Of a stretch of DNA of 64,000 nt, positions 21,775 through 31,765 are shown one piece after another; position 1 is the first letter of the stretch; each line of letters starts with the position of its first letter. The notes under the pieces are model-generated. The model searched no databases and was not told the origin of the DNA. It saw only the letters and a program-made list of their open reading frames with translations. Origin of the DNA: Trichostrongylus colubriformis. Its lineage: Eukaryota > Nematoda > Chromadorea > Rhabditida > Trichostrongylidae. The DNA lies in the NCBI GenBank assembly GCA_963978905.1, contig OZ022256.1, forward strand, positions 53,430,001 to 53,494,000, in the 5' to 3' direction. Both the position numbers and the translations under genes were made by a program.

Positions 21775-23915
21775 ATCGAAAACTAAAGTCAAAGAAATCG
21801 TAGATATTGTCAGTCTTCATCCGATCCGTTCGAATATTAGCCGTAGACAGATCAAGTTGAATAGGTAGGCGAGAAGTGTGCTGAAGCTCAAAACGTTTAC
21901 AATAGATTCAGGGCAAGGTGCAATACTTACGGGAAATCGGAGCCCGGTGTGAATTAGCTGAACCCAGTTAGGAAGACCATGCTCACCTTCCTCTTTATGT
22001 CCATCGAAAAAGCCTTCCACATTAGCTTCCCTAAGGGCGAAGGTGGTGTAGTGACACGAGGCACGCACTCTCATTCACATGGTTCGGGCATCAAATCCCG
22101 TATCAACGCCGGCTCAGACCAATGAAGCTTTTCGTCCTTCCGAGGTAGATAAATTGGTACTGGATTCGCCTGGGAGAATAAAAGCCCTGACTTGTACATC
22201 GACTGGCTCCCGCAAGTCTTTGTATACGCCAAACAGCAACGATCTGAATGGGACTGGAAGGCACGGCGCATCCCGGCTAATGACTGTTTAGAGATTCGAA
22301 GAAAATGGGTTCACAGCGAACACAACAGAAAATTGTTTTCGTGGCCAAGGAGGCACTTGCAAAAAAATCCATCGGCGTTGCAAAAGAAATGGAAAGTAAA
22401 TAGATCGAACGGTTTCGAAATCTACCGTATCTACAGGTAGATCTTTATGCACTTTCCGCATATTCCAGTGCTTTTCGAGAGGAAGAGGAAGGAGAAGAAG
22501 TAGCTATGCGCTGATGTGTAAAGAGCAAATCGAAATCTTCCGTTACTCTTGATTCTGAAGACTTCACTTCGATTCACTAGGCTTCCAAATGAAGCAAAGG
22601 AAAAAGGCTTTACAGTACAATTTGAAGCTAAAAACAAATTAAGTGGCTCGTTTCGCTTGCTCGAAATCCCCATCGTATCTTTCCTTGGTGGAATTCACTA
22701 CGTCTTAGAAATACTATAGTCGAATTCGTGAGCATCTCAAGTCAGCAGCATGCGCCAATTAATTCTTAGCGAAAAGAAAAGGCTAAGATGTTCAACTTGT
22801 TACGATGTCCACGAATATGTATGAGCACCGCCACATGGATACTTCCAATGATTTCTTCACGAAAAGAAATGACAGTACCTTCTTTCACGTAAAATTCGAG
22901 AAGAAAAACTCAAATTCACTTCGTCTCATTTTCTGTCTTTCACTAAAAATGGTGAATGAAACTAGCTGGAGGCACTTTTCGTGAGGAGACCCTGAAAACT
23001 CTTTCCTTTCGACTTCCGACCCCTGCACCTAATCTATTTCCCCAAAGCACTGAGGTATGCTCTGCCTGTACTGGTCAGCTCGTAAGAAAAACTGTCATGG
23101 AACTTGTCAGTGACGTTATTCAGCTTTGTCGTTATTCACCGTCCGACCTCGAGTAAAGTTACTCGAAGGCTGGAGCTGGCGGAAAGTCGCGCTGCACAAG
23201 ATATTATTTCTTCCACCGGTGTGGGAAAATTAGAAATTCCACGTTTCTGTCGCGATCCGTAAAAACTACCGATCACCTCCCCTCATACGTATCACGACGG
23301 GCTTCAAAAGAAAAATGTTTCCCCAGACGCTATTGGTTTTTTGGCTGATTTTGTTCCTGATTGGTTTTGTTTTTATGACTTTTGTTTTTATTTTTTGTTG
23401 ATTTTTGATTAATTTAGAATCATCAAAATATTGGCTTCAAAAGTATAACTGAAAGTGGATCGAGAGAATAATTCGAGTGAGGGCGGGGGGGGGGGGGGGG
23501 TTAATACGCCGAATGAATAACCGAATATGATTAGTGTAAGGTTCAATTATCAATAATCATGGTATAGGATTGCCATGGCTGACTTTCGCCGGCCCCATGA
23601 ACGGAAAGTCTTCTGGGCCAATTTTGATAAACAACTACAGAACGGTGCTCCATGGTAAAGATTAATTACTGTGAATGCGCTTAATCGTCTACAAGAAATA
23701 AAAAACATCAATAAAGCTTGGAAATAATAAACTCACCGACAGTCACCAATTGTCCTATGAGGAATATCACTAGGAGGTAGGTGAACAAATCACGTCGTTG
23801 CCGAAATGACGACGAACATATTACGGATGAGTGCGATTTCTTTGATCGAACATAGCCCGGTAGATCTTCCTCTGTAGATGCACATGGGGCATCGTCGTTC
23901 ATTGACGGCATCGTT
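21775..23915 (-). CDS. Exons of an unrecognised membrane protein gene
   Basis: Exon 23915-23737 starts after ATATTTCAG (a possible trans-splice acceptor), with ATG at 23911-23909. It encodes 58 residues: an acidic N-terminus, a basic patch, then a membrane helix (FTYLLVIFLIGQLVTV), and ends at a GTGAGT donor in phase 1. Further down, exon 22030-21931 (EANVEGFFDGHKEEGEHG to HTGLRFP, GTAAGT donor) joins in phase 0 to exon 21880-21775 (LDLSTANIRTDRMKT, IYDFFDF). That last exon may stop at TAG 21763-21761 or splice at GTAAAG. A linking exon of phase 1/2 between 23737 and 22030 was not found, so this may be two genes. Confidence 0.4.
22035..22220 (+). repeat. tRNA-derived SINE-like repeat
   Basis: Starts GAAGGTGGTGTAGTGACACG, with GGTTCGGGCATCAAATCCC about 45 nt later, then a body including CAGACCAATGAAGCTTTTCG. 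Two relatives lie at 47060-47240 (minus) and 47285-47360 (plus) and share GGTGGTG(T/G)AGTGACA and ATCAAATC(C/T). Its start supplies the pyrimidine tract of the acceptor at 22031 on the other strand. Confidence 0.5.
23437..23600 (+). repeat. G-tract repeat, copy 1
   Basis: AAAAGTATAACTGAAAGTGG, GAGAGAATAATTC, a G16 tract, then AATACGCCGAATGA. Copy 2 at 24820-24975 has the same order of blocks with a G13 tract. Confidence 0.75.
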
Positions 23916-24212
23916 CTGAAATATCGTACAGAAAACTAAGGGTAATGACGTCTCCGAGGCAAACTCTACGAAAAACTGGTTGAATACACTTTATGATTTA
24001 ATTTTTATCCGCAGTGATAAACCTTACTAAACAAACTTCATCAAGCTTTTGATGAAAACGGAGGGCCTAGGAGCCAGCGGCTCCGCCCATCGCGATCGCC
24101 ACGCCCACCGCTCAGGTCACGCTCATCGTATAGTACTGTTGTCCATATTAATGATTGATCACGACAAGAAACAACAGGAACTTTAAGAGAATGAGAGATT
24201 CTGAGAGAATTT

Positions 24213-24263
24213 AAAAATGACTGAATTTGAAGGTTTTCAAAACCCTCAAATTCAGTCATTTTT
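24213..24263. repeat. Palindromic hairpin
   Basis: AAAAATGACTGAATTTGA (24213-24230) pairs with TCAAATTCAGTCATTTTT (24246-24263). Confidence 0.9.
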
Positions 24264-24485
24264 CTCACGAATATATTTCCTTTTTTCACGGATTTCCTTC
24301 TTCACGAATCTACAGTTTTTCTGCCCTTCAGTGTTGACAGGTTATTTGGCACGTGTAAAATGTCTCTCCCACTAGTACCTGGAATATCGTGGGAACGGAT
24401 TATTCAAAGGATAACAAAATATATAAAATCAACACAAGCGTTAACATGTGCAGATAAACAACGGTAGATTTAGCAGTTGGATTCA

Positions 24486-24790
24486 TCTGAACTGGTCCAT
24501 TCCTACTATGGCTCAAACTCGAATATAATCACTGTAAATACAACAGCGGAACTTCCCACTACACCAAGGAAGATCAATTCTGCGGTCTACCCAAGAAAAT
24601 GAGCGCCTTTCGCCGTTGCGCTACCTATTGCACCATGAGCGATATCGTGATTGAAATATTCGCTTCATTCGCACTCAAAACAAATCTTATAGATAGCGCT
24701 GTCAATTACAGCAAGACGGATCGTGAGCTTTCTGATGAAAAATCAAAGGATCTTGAAAACGACCATCTGTTTGAAACGTCCGCAAATTAA
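24486..24790 (+). CDS. Cys-containing exon, unrecognised protein
   Basis: About 100 codons stay open from after a TGA (24484-24486) to TAA 24788-24790. The reading passes WLKLEYNHCKYNSG, HYTKEDQFCGLPKKM and FRRCATYCTMSDIVIEIF, and ends in a highly acidic SKDLENDHLFETSAN. Four Cys close together suggest a small secreted disulphide-rich segment, but the spacing fits no family I can name with confidence. The only in-frame ATG is 24600. An acceptor may be AACAG before 24546. Being uncertain of the start, I give the whole open stretch. Confidence 0.42.
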
Positions 24791-24819
24791 GCCACTTATA
24801 ACAAAGCTGGTTGACACAG

Positions 24820-24975
24820 AAGTGCAAAAGTATGACTGAAAGTGAACCGAGAGAATAATTCAGTCGAGATGAGGGGGGGGGGGGGTTTAATATGCCGAAT
24901 GATTAAACGAATATGACCAGTCTGAAGTTAGATATCAATTTTCATGGTACGGGATTGTCATGATTAACTTGCCCA
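24820..24975 (+). repeat. G-tract repeat, copy 2
   Basis: AAAAGTATGACTGAAAGTGA and GAGAGAATAATTCAGTCGAG, then a G13 tract and AATATGCCGAATGATT. It matches 23437-23600. The stretch 24976-25436 holds nothing else I can support. Confidence 0.75.
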
Positions 24976-25436
24976 GGTTTCAAGAAGACCGAACATTCTA
25001 TGAGCCATGCTGCCGCTACCACTTAGCATTTACCGATTTTCGTGAAATTTCGAAAAATTTGTCGATAACAGAACGTTACTATGAACCGTTCTTCATTTAC
25101 TTTCAAGTAAAGCCTAGTTATAGACGAGCCTGAAGCCATTGAGGCTTACGCTGACTTAGTATAGTAGGGAACTGAGAGACTCAGGGAAAGCTCATCGCTC
25201 GTCATGGAAGGCAGTGTATCACTGTACTTAGGGAAGGGATGAGGGAGTTATCGAAAATTCACAATAGCCGAAGGGTGGAGGGAGGGGGAGGGGGGGGGAG
25301 AGTTCTACAAATACGTGACACACCAAATGCTCCAGCTCCAACTTTGGTTATCTTGAAAGCTTGACTTGTTCTTTGAAAAAAGTACCGTTCTTCTAGTAGT
25401 AGGCCTTTAAATCGCGACAACTAGTCAAAGTGGAGT

Positions 25437-25545
25437 AAGCGCCCGGCGTCTCGCGTGCGACGTGCGTGCGCGCCTGTTAGAAGCGCAGAATGTAGTTGGG
25501 TCCTAAAGCAATTGCAGTATCACACGCGAGAGTGATCTCAGGACG
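25437..25545. repeat. GC-rich GGGTCCTAA repeat copy
   Basis: CGTCTCGCGTGCGACGTGCG followed by GTTGGGTCCTAAAGCAATTG. See 12530-12640. Confidence 0.4.
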
Positions 25546-25580
25546 TAGTTTTAGGCGGGAGTAGCCGCCGGACCAAAATA

Positions 25581-26956
25581 TTGGGTTGGGGAATAAGTCC
25601 TTGCGGTTTTTTCTAACCTCATTTCTCACATTGTTTCCTTTAACTTTCGACAAAGCTTATACATGTTTTCGATAGAGCTTTTTTTGCTCTATAAAACGAT
25701 ACTATCCGTTTTTCGATTCCTTCGACTACCTAGTATTTATGAGGTTTGGAAATGGAGTAAGCTGAAGGCAAAAAATTGGCACTTGCGCACCTCATTTTTC
25801 TCGTCTGCCATTAAGACCAAAAAATGTATGTGCATATGTTTTGATAGAGCTTTTTCAGCTCTACAGAATGGTACTACTTATTATTCAAATCGCTCAACTT
25901 TTTGCTGTTTTTAAGATTTAGAAATGCAGTACTCGCAAAAGTGTGCACTTTGGTTATCTTCTCTTCCTCGCCTACCATTGAGATTTGAAAAGGTGTGCAT
26001 ACGTGCATTCGATAGAGCTTTCTTTGCTCTACAAAATGATACCACTCTTCTTTTGTATCCTCTCATATTTTAGCATGTAGGGATAAGCGTACACCTGTTT
26101 TTCAATTCAAAATTGCATAATGAATATGATTTTTTGGCAGAGTATTTTAAATCATTCGATAGAGCTCTTTTCGCTCTACAATATGGTGTTCACGGTTTTT
26201 GTTCGAATGAATCTTTGACATTTTTTAGATCATTTAAAAGTCGACGAAATCGAGCATTTTTGTCACATGGTGTCAAAAATGCTCGATTTCGTCGACTTTT
26301 AAATGATCTAAAAACTGTCAAAAAATTATTTGAACAAAAACCGTAAACAGTATCTTGTAGAGCGAAAAGAGCTCTATCGAATGATTTAAAATACTCTGCC
26401 AAAAAAATTATATTCATTATGCAATTTTGAATTGAAAAACAGGTGAACGCTTATCCTTACATGCTAAAATATGAGAGGATACAAAAGAAGAGTGGTATCA
26501 TTTTGTAGAGCAAAGAAAGCTCTATCGAATGCACGTATGCATACCTTTTCAAATCTCAATGGTAGGCGAGGAAGAGAAGATAACCAAAGTGCACACTTTT
26601 GCGAGTACTGTATTTCTAAATCTTAAAAACAGCAAAAAGTTGAGCGATTTGAATAATAAGTAGTACCATTCTGTAGAGCTGAAAAAGCTCTATCAAAACA
26701 TATGCACATACATTTTTTGGTCTCAATGGCAGACGAGAAAAATGAGGTGCGCAAGTGCCAATTTTTTGCCTTCAGCTTACTCCATTTCCAAACCTCATAA
26801 ATACTAGGTAGTCGAAGGAATCGAAAAACGGATAGTATCGTTTTATAGAGCAAAAAAAGCTCTATCGAAAACATGTATAAGCTTTGTCGAAAGTTTAAGG
26901 AAACAATGTGAGAAATGAGGTTAGAAAAAACCGCAAGGACTTATTCCCCAACCCAA
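25581..26956. mobile_element. 1.38-kb palindromic foldback element, TA-flanked
   Basis: The whole element is one inverted repeat: about 685-bp arms, roughly 97-98% identical by eye, meeting at 26268/26269 around a loop of about 11 nt. Ends read TTGGGTTGGGGAATAAGTCC, like mariner ends, with TA on both sides (25579-25580, 26957-26958). Each arm carries four copies of GATAGAGC-(7 nt)-GCTCTA: 25673-25691, 25845-25863, 26013-26031 and 26160-26178, mirrored at 26358, 26506, 26674 and 26846. Spacing is 172, 168 and 147 bp. No transposase is present. Confidence 0.9.
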
Positions 26957-27247
26957 TATATACGGCGCCCCCGAATCACGCCTGCTGAAGACTCGCGAAC
27001 CTTTTGTCCTAATGGCAGCCGTTTGTCGAATAGGGACGTATTGCAATGAAGTCGGTCAGGCCTTTCTTTTATGGATACCATACCTATTGATAAGGAATGA
27101 AAGATATTTGACCAGCAAATAAAGTTATAGAATAGGCGTGTTTTGATTTAGTAGTTTATAGTGCAGTGTAGTGTTGTTTGTTCGAATTCAGTCATTTCTT
27201 TAGCTGGATTAATCTTCTCCTTTTAAGGTTGGGGTAGCCCACAGCAG

Positions 27248-27519
27248 ATGAACTGTCAACTCCTTAATTCCCGCTGTAAAAGAAGCTTGGAGCGGGTCCT
27301 ACCAATAAAATACCGATACTGTAGAGTAGCACCAGCTGTACCAGGTGAGTCGTCGCAAGGTGAAATGTCACGACGAAGCATGACAACGACTAATTTACAT
27401 AACATTTCACAGCACTCCGTCAAAATGTCGTCACGCCGTCAGCAAGAACCCGTTCGAATCAGATGGCCATTTTATGTTTATATCGTTTATCCACACGTGG
27501 TGCTTTGAACAATAAATGA
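27248..27519 (+). CDS. Small two-exon gene, basic protein
   Basis: ATG 27248 follows CCCACAGCAG, a plausible trans-splice acceptor. Exon one (27248-27344) reads MNCQLLNSRCKRSLERVL and ends CCAG/GTGAGT. A 68-nt intron ends ACATTTCACAG. Exon two (27413-27519) continues in phase 1 through LRQNVVTPSARTRSNQM to a TGA at 27517-27519. AATAAA occurs at 27511 and 27522. The product is about 69 residues, Arg-rich and unrecognised. The clean splice pair and polyA signal are the main support. Confidence 0.42.
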
Positions 27520-27733
27520 CGAATAAAAATACGATTCCGAGACTTATCATTGATGCATTCGTGAAATGCACCTTTCTCATCTCTTTGAAATGGAATAGAA
27601 GGATAAATAAAAGACAAATAGTTAGGAAAGTCTTCTTGAAAGTATCTCCTTGAGTAATTCTATTGCATAAACCTTTATTACATTTATTTTATTCCATATT
27701 ATGTATTTTGTAGTTTACTTATTCTTATCACAG

Positions 27734-27839
27734 TAATGATCAAATGATTCCTGAGCTTTCACTGTTCCCCGAGAGCCCAAAACCGAAGGACATTTATGAA
27801 GATGTCAAGAGTAGCCTTCAAATTACTTTAGCATCACTG
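27734..27839 (+). CDS. Candidate first exon downstream of 27519
   Basis: A U-rich stretch ending TTCTTATCACAG is followed 10 nt later by ATG 27744 and MIPELSLFPESPKPKDIYED and 12 further codons to a weak GTCTTC donor. It starts about 215 nt after the AATAAA of the preceding gene, the layout expected for a trans-spliced operon partner. The continuation is not found because a transposon occupies 28049-28790. Confidence 0.3.
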
Positions 27840-28048
27840 GTCTTCCACCGATTACGCCACGTCTCGACTTTTAATGTGAACGACAGAGGCATTTTAATTC
27901 GAATAGTTATTATTATCAACCTGCACTTTCACTTTGTCATATGTGAAAAATACAATCACGGTATTTTGGGCTATATAAAGTGGAAGTACGATAAGTAACA
28001 ACTCCCAAAGACTGTTTCAGTCAGATTTTCGGTGATATCTCGAGAGTA

Positions 28049-28790
28049 CAGGGGGTGCCAAAAAAAGTAATTTTGTCTTGTCCACTTTCACCCCACTTTA
28101 GTCGAACTACAGCAAATTCTGTTGAGGTATTCACATACTCAGATTCAAGAGCAGACCTCACTCTATTACTATACTCCGTGGCAGCCTTCTGCAGGAGCAG
28201 CAACGGGAGCGAGGAAATAGTGAACAAGATGTGTCACCTCAACTGGGCAAAAGCCGAAATTTCGTCGCCCTCGTTCACAGCCTTGCTGAGGTCCGTTCAC
28301 TCTGGGTACCTAAAGGGATTCATACTGGGTGGTGTTCTTGAGGATCCCGTTTTTTCCGGTTCCCAGCTCCCTTCGTTTCCAAGAGCCAAAACGTGCACTT
28401 ACCACTGAAACCCCTCCGGAGGCGGATTTGGGCATGGAAATGATACTTCGGATCATAGCAGCCTTGTCCAAGCAGCAGGGGCTCTGTGGCTTCCATGAAC
28501 CGAAGGGCCAATCCTTAGGAAGCTTCCCACAAAAGACCTACCATGGAACCCGGCTCCACTGTTTTAAGGGGACCTTGATACCGTGGGGCTCCGAAGCCCG
28601 GCTGCGCCGCTTAAAGGTTCTATATTTTTATGAAAATGAAAGTAGTGAGTCCCAGCTTGTTCCTGCTTTTAGAGGAACATTTCGGGAATATTTTGCCCCA
28701 ATACTTTCATTTCTTTCGTTTCCCTATGTTTTGTATAATTGGGAGATGTGAGTCGTGGGCAAAATTACTTTTTTTTTTTGGCACCCCCTG
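28049..28790 (+). mobile_element. Tc1/mariner-type nonautonomous element, copy 1
   Basis: Ends CAGGGGGTGCCAAAAAAAGT and its inverse, flanked by TA. Length 742 bp. Other copies: 45429-46175 (inverted), 49379-50106 and 58409-59148. Open frames differ between copies, so I do not call a protein. Confidence 0.85.
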
Positions 28791-29890
28791 TAGATCAGTT
28801 ACAAAACTGAAGTGGGCTAGCAATTACAAAAAATTGTTTAAATGATGCACCATATCTACGGGTCTGCTGCAACGCACAAATAGCTCACGCGACGGGCTTA
28901 CGCAACAGACTCGCTGATAAATTAGCCATAGCTGAGCCATGCACTCGATTTCCCGGCATAGCCGTAGAGGCAGTTGAATCCTTTAGCATACACAGCGCTT
29001 AGTGGAGGGCAACCAATTAAGGTAACCAAGGTATTTTTGGATGTGAAGCATTTGTTATGAGAGTCACAGCTGAAGTGGAGGTTCTACGACTTCGCCGCAT
29101 TGTCGAGAATCTCCCGTGGTGCTTTGAGGGAAATTTTGCTAAAATCTCGAAAATTATGTCGAAGGAGTGAAGAAAAGAGGAAGTTCCATAGGCTCTTACA
29201 TTCCCCTTAATCAGGGCTTTCTACTGAAACCTTTTTCGAAATATTTGGAGCATTTTGAAGAAAGTTATGGCAAAAATGCGGAGAAATCATGGCGGTTTCC
29301 GTTTTTTCGTGTCGATTGACCATGAATTAGTGGCGGTATTGTAGTGTGCTTGACTGTTCTGAATTCATCTTGCTATGAGGCCAAATGATACCGCCACCAT
29401 GAAAATGATGCTTACGATCACCAGTACGCAATCGGTGGCAGCTGAACCATCTTTCACCTATCATCCTCGACATTCTACTCGCTGCGATTCTACACACCAC
29501 GAAACGATCACGGCCTTTCAAAAGGGAATAAAAACAGTTATACGCGCGGTTTGCAGAAGAGAAATTCGCAGCCCACTTTCTGCTTACGCAAAGCTCTTAT
29601 TACCAATCTCGATTAGATTCTTGGGTTGTAAAGAAAAGGGTGGAGCATATAGAAAGCGGAAAGCGAAGAAAAAGCCATGGGGAAAGCGGCTATGTGGAAA
29701 AACGTGGAGCATAATGAGAGTGCAAAGCCAAATAGTAGTAAATTGTGTTTTTGTAACCACCGTATGTCAATTATCCCCTTGCACGTGAGTGGTTAAACAC
29801 TAAGAGAATGCCGGACACCCCTGAAACCATGTGAACTTCCAAAAACGATGAAGAGCGAACTCGTATGAGAAAAGGTGAAATGAATATTTT
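28791..29890. other. No supportable gene
   Basis: Contains an inverted pair GTGGCGGTAT (29331) and ATACCGCCAC (29389). A 137-codon basic frame at 29375-29788 lacks splice support and is not called. Confidence 0.35.
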
Positions 29891-30148
29891 TTGCTCCAAG
29901 TAAGAATACATCTCTATAAAACATATTCAACTATGAATCCGGCAACATTCACTGGTATTGCAGATGCCAAAAAAGAAGTCATATTCGGTATCTGTAGAGA
30001 ATGGGCGGGGGAGGGTTGGAGCGGCTACTTTCCTAGACACCTGGGTATAGCTTGCTCACCAGGCCCAATTGGATGCACAGAACAGTATTTTCAATATGTA
30101 TTGATTATCAACATGCAGAACCATACGCAAAATACTCATACGAGTTAG
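29891..30148 (+). CDS. Possible exon, unrecognised
   Basis: Open for 85 codons: MNPATFTGIADAKKEVIFG then CREWAGEGWSGYFPRHLG and a Cys-containing end (CSPGPIGCTEQYF). Composition is protein-like, but no strong donor was found. Confidence 0.28.
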   Translation: MLQVRIHLYKTYSTMNPATFTGIADAKKEVIFGICREWAGEGWSGYFPRHLGIACSPGPIGCTEQYFQYVLIINMQNHTQNTHTS

Positions 30149-30366
30149 GACACAGAAGAGGAGTGAACTACCGTATCCAGGTACTTGCGGAATTATTATC
30201 AAAAAAATAGTGAATGCGACACCAGGGCGCTGGTTGAATACCATTACGTCATCTTATAGCAGCTTCCAAGATTTCTGAAATGGGGATTCTGGAATGGGAC
30301 TTATATGAGTTAGGGCAATTAATTCTTGTTACGGTCATCATATAGATAACGGAATCTTCCAGAAAT

Positions 30367-30597
30367 ATGGAGTGTATGAACAGCTGTCAAGAGCGTGAAA
30401 CAAACCAGAGGTTTCGAACTCTTTTTGTCGAATTAGATTTACTGGTGTATATCTCTGTGACAGCGCAGGAAAAGTGCTTTGATTCTGATATATCCAGTAT
30501 AGATTTAAAAAGTAATGTAACTAGTAGCCCGCTTCTTGAAAACTGGTACAACCTCGCTGATGGCTGGAGCTGGGCAGCGAGTGAAATGGAACGTTAG
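30367..30597 (+). CDS. Possible exon, unrecognised
   Basis: 76 codons from ATG 30367 (MECMNSCQERETNQRFRT) to TAG, including CFDSDISSIDLKSNVTSS (one N-glycosylation sequon) and NWYNLADGWSWAA. Splice sites are unclear. A minus-strand frame (30847-30602) ends 5 bp away, tail to tail. Confidence 0.32.
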   Translation: MECMNSCQERETNQRFRTLFVELDLLVYISVTAQEKCFDSDISSIDLKSNVTSSPLLENWYNLADGWSWAASEMER

Positions 30598-30601
30598 AAG
30601 T

Positions 30602-30847
30602 CTATCCCTTAAGAAAACTGCCAAAATTTATGGAATAGATGACGAAATACTGATTAGATATCCCCTCGCCATAGGTTGAAGTTGATATTTGAGATGACAG
30701 AGCGGGAACGAGAGAAGGAGAACTGAATGTTTCGTCAGATATTTGAGCTCTTGGGCACGGTAGCGAATGAGTCAATCGGCAAAAAGAAAACGCGGCGACG
30801 AACTGGTGCCGCATCACACTCCCACCATCGCCACCACCATCACACAT
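30602..30847 (-). CDS. Possible terminal exon, unrecognised
   Basis: 81 codons with a Ser/Thr-rich middle (SDETFSSPSLVPALSSQ), ending INFGSFLKG. A possible acceptor is GCGAGATAG upstream of ATG 30847. Evidence is compositional only. Confidence 0.25.
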   Translation of the reverse strand: MCDGGGDGGSVMRHQFVAAFSFCRLTHSLPCPRAQISDETFSSPSLVPALSSQISTSTYGEGISNQYFVIYSINFGSFLKG

Positions 30848-31150
30848 GAACTATCTCGCGGTGAGCAAATAGGAAGAGTGAGCAGAGCTGCAGGAAGTCG
30901 GAAAAGAAGCTCTGCACTGGAAGCTTCGACGGGGTGAATTACGAAATCAAAATACAAATAAAATTGAAACGGGACCTTCCATTAAATGAGAAATTTGATC
31001 TGTCAGTTCTTTCGAAATCTCCTATACACAGTGCAACCGCATGTATCCAGGAGCCAGGGGGGGGGGGCATTCATCAGCCATTATTTTCCAGACGAGCGTG
31101 ACCAGAGCTGTGGTAAGCGTTCAGGTCATCTAAGAATCCTTCCTTTTCAG

Positions 31151-31371
31151 AGTTGATTCACTGGCTCCAATTGAGAATAAGTGGCGAGGAGGGGTCAAAA
31201 ACTCACTCGTGTGCCACCAGGATTCTGCTTTTCAGTGCACAAGCCATGGGAGGATCAAACATGATGTCGCTGTGTACCTTTTCCGAGAAGTACACTCACC
31301 GTCATCTCCTAAGGCCGCCGTCAGATTTGCGATTTCGCGGCATCGCACTTCGCACGCGATACTACAACCTT
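31151..31371 (+). CDS. Exon running into a MITE
   Basis: A strong acceptor ATCCTTCCTTTTCAG precedes 31151. In phase 2 the exon reads VDSLAPIENKWRGGVKNSLV then CHQDSAFQC and HDVAVYLFREVHS. It continues in frame into the MITE at 31310 and stops at TAA 31369-31371. A second frame is also open, so the phase is not proven. A short exon 31095-31115 (after TTTTCCAG, before GTAAGC) lies just upstream with a 35-nt intron. Product unrecognised. Confidence 0.42.
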
Positions 31372-31460
31372 AAGATTGTGCAATGTCGCAACTTAGCGCG
31401 CGAAAGTGCGACACCGCAAATTTAAAGAATCGCAAAATCGCAAAGTCCGACGGCGGCCTA
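31310..31460. mobile_element. MITE, family TAAGGCCGCCGTCAG, copy 1
   Basis: Starts TAAGGCCGCCGTCAGATTTG and ends GTCCGACGGCGGCCTA; folds back along most of its length (GCGATTTCGCGG). Second copy at 40872-41040. Confidence 0.8.
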
Positions 31461-31765
31461 GACCATTTATAAGAGCTTATTCGTCGATAGGAATGTGATG
31501 TGGTATGATTTAGCCGTTAACGTTCTCTTTCAACCGTTTTAGTCATGGGAAAGGGATAAACGGATGAATGCTGACAAAGTTATGTCAAAATTACCAAATT
31601 ATTCCTTTTAGGCCTAATAGTCTCCACCTCCTCCATTCTCGGATGGCAGCAGAGATCAATCCTAACAGATCCCCCTTCCCATAACACCAATTACACCATC
31701 CTGTTAAAGATTCCTGAAAATTTCACCATGATGAAGAAGCCATTACAAACGCGATGTATGATGTA

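Noticed and set aside
25663..26874. Identical 83-codon frames on opposite strands (25663-25914 and 26623-26874) and similar 75-77 codon pairs nearer the centre
   Set aside because: They are mirror images forced by the palindrome. No splice sites, no conserved domain and low-complexity Phe/Leu-rich composition.
29375..29788. 137-codon basic plus-strand frame
   Set aside because: No acceptor or donor at either end, composition drifts along its length, and a competing minus-strand frame exists. Left uncalled.
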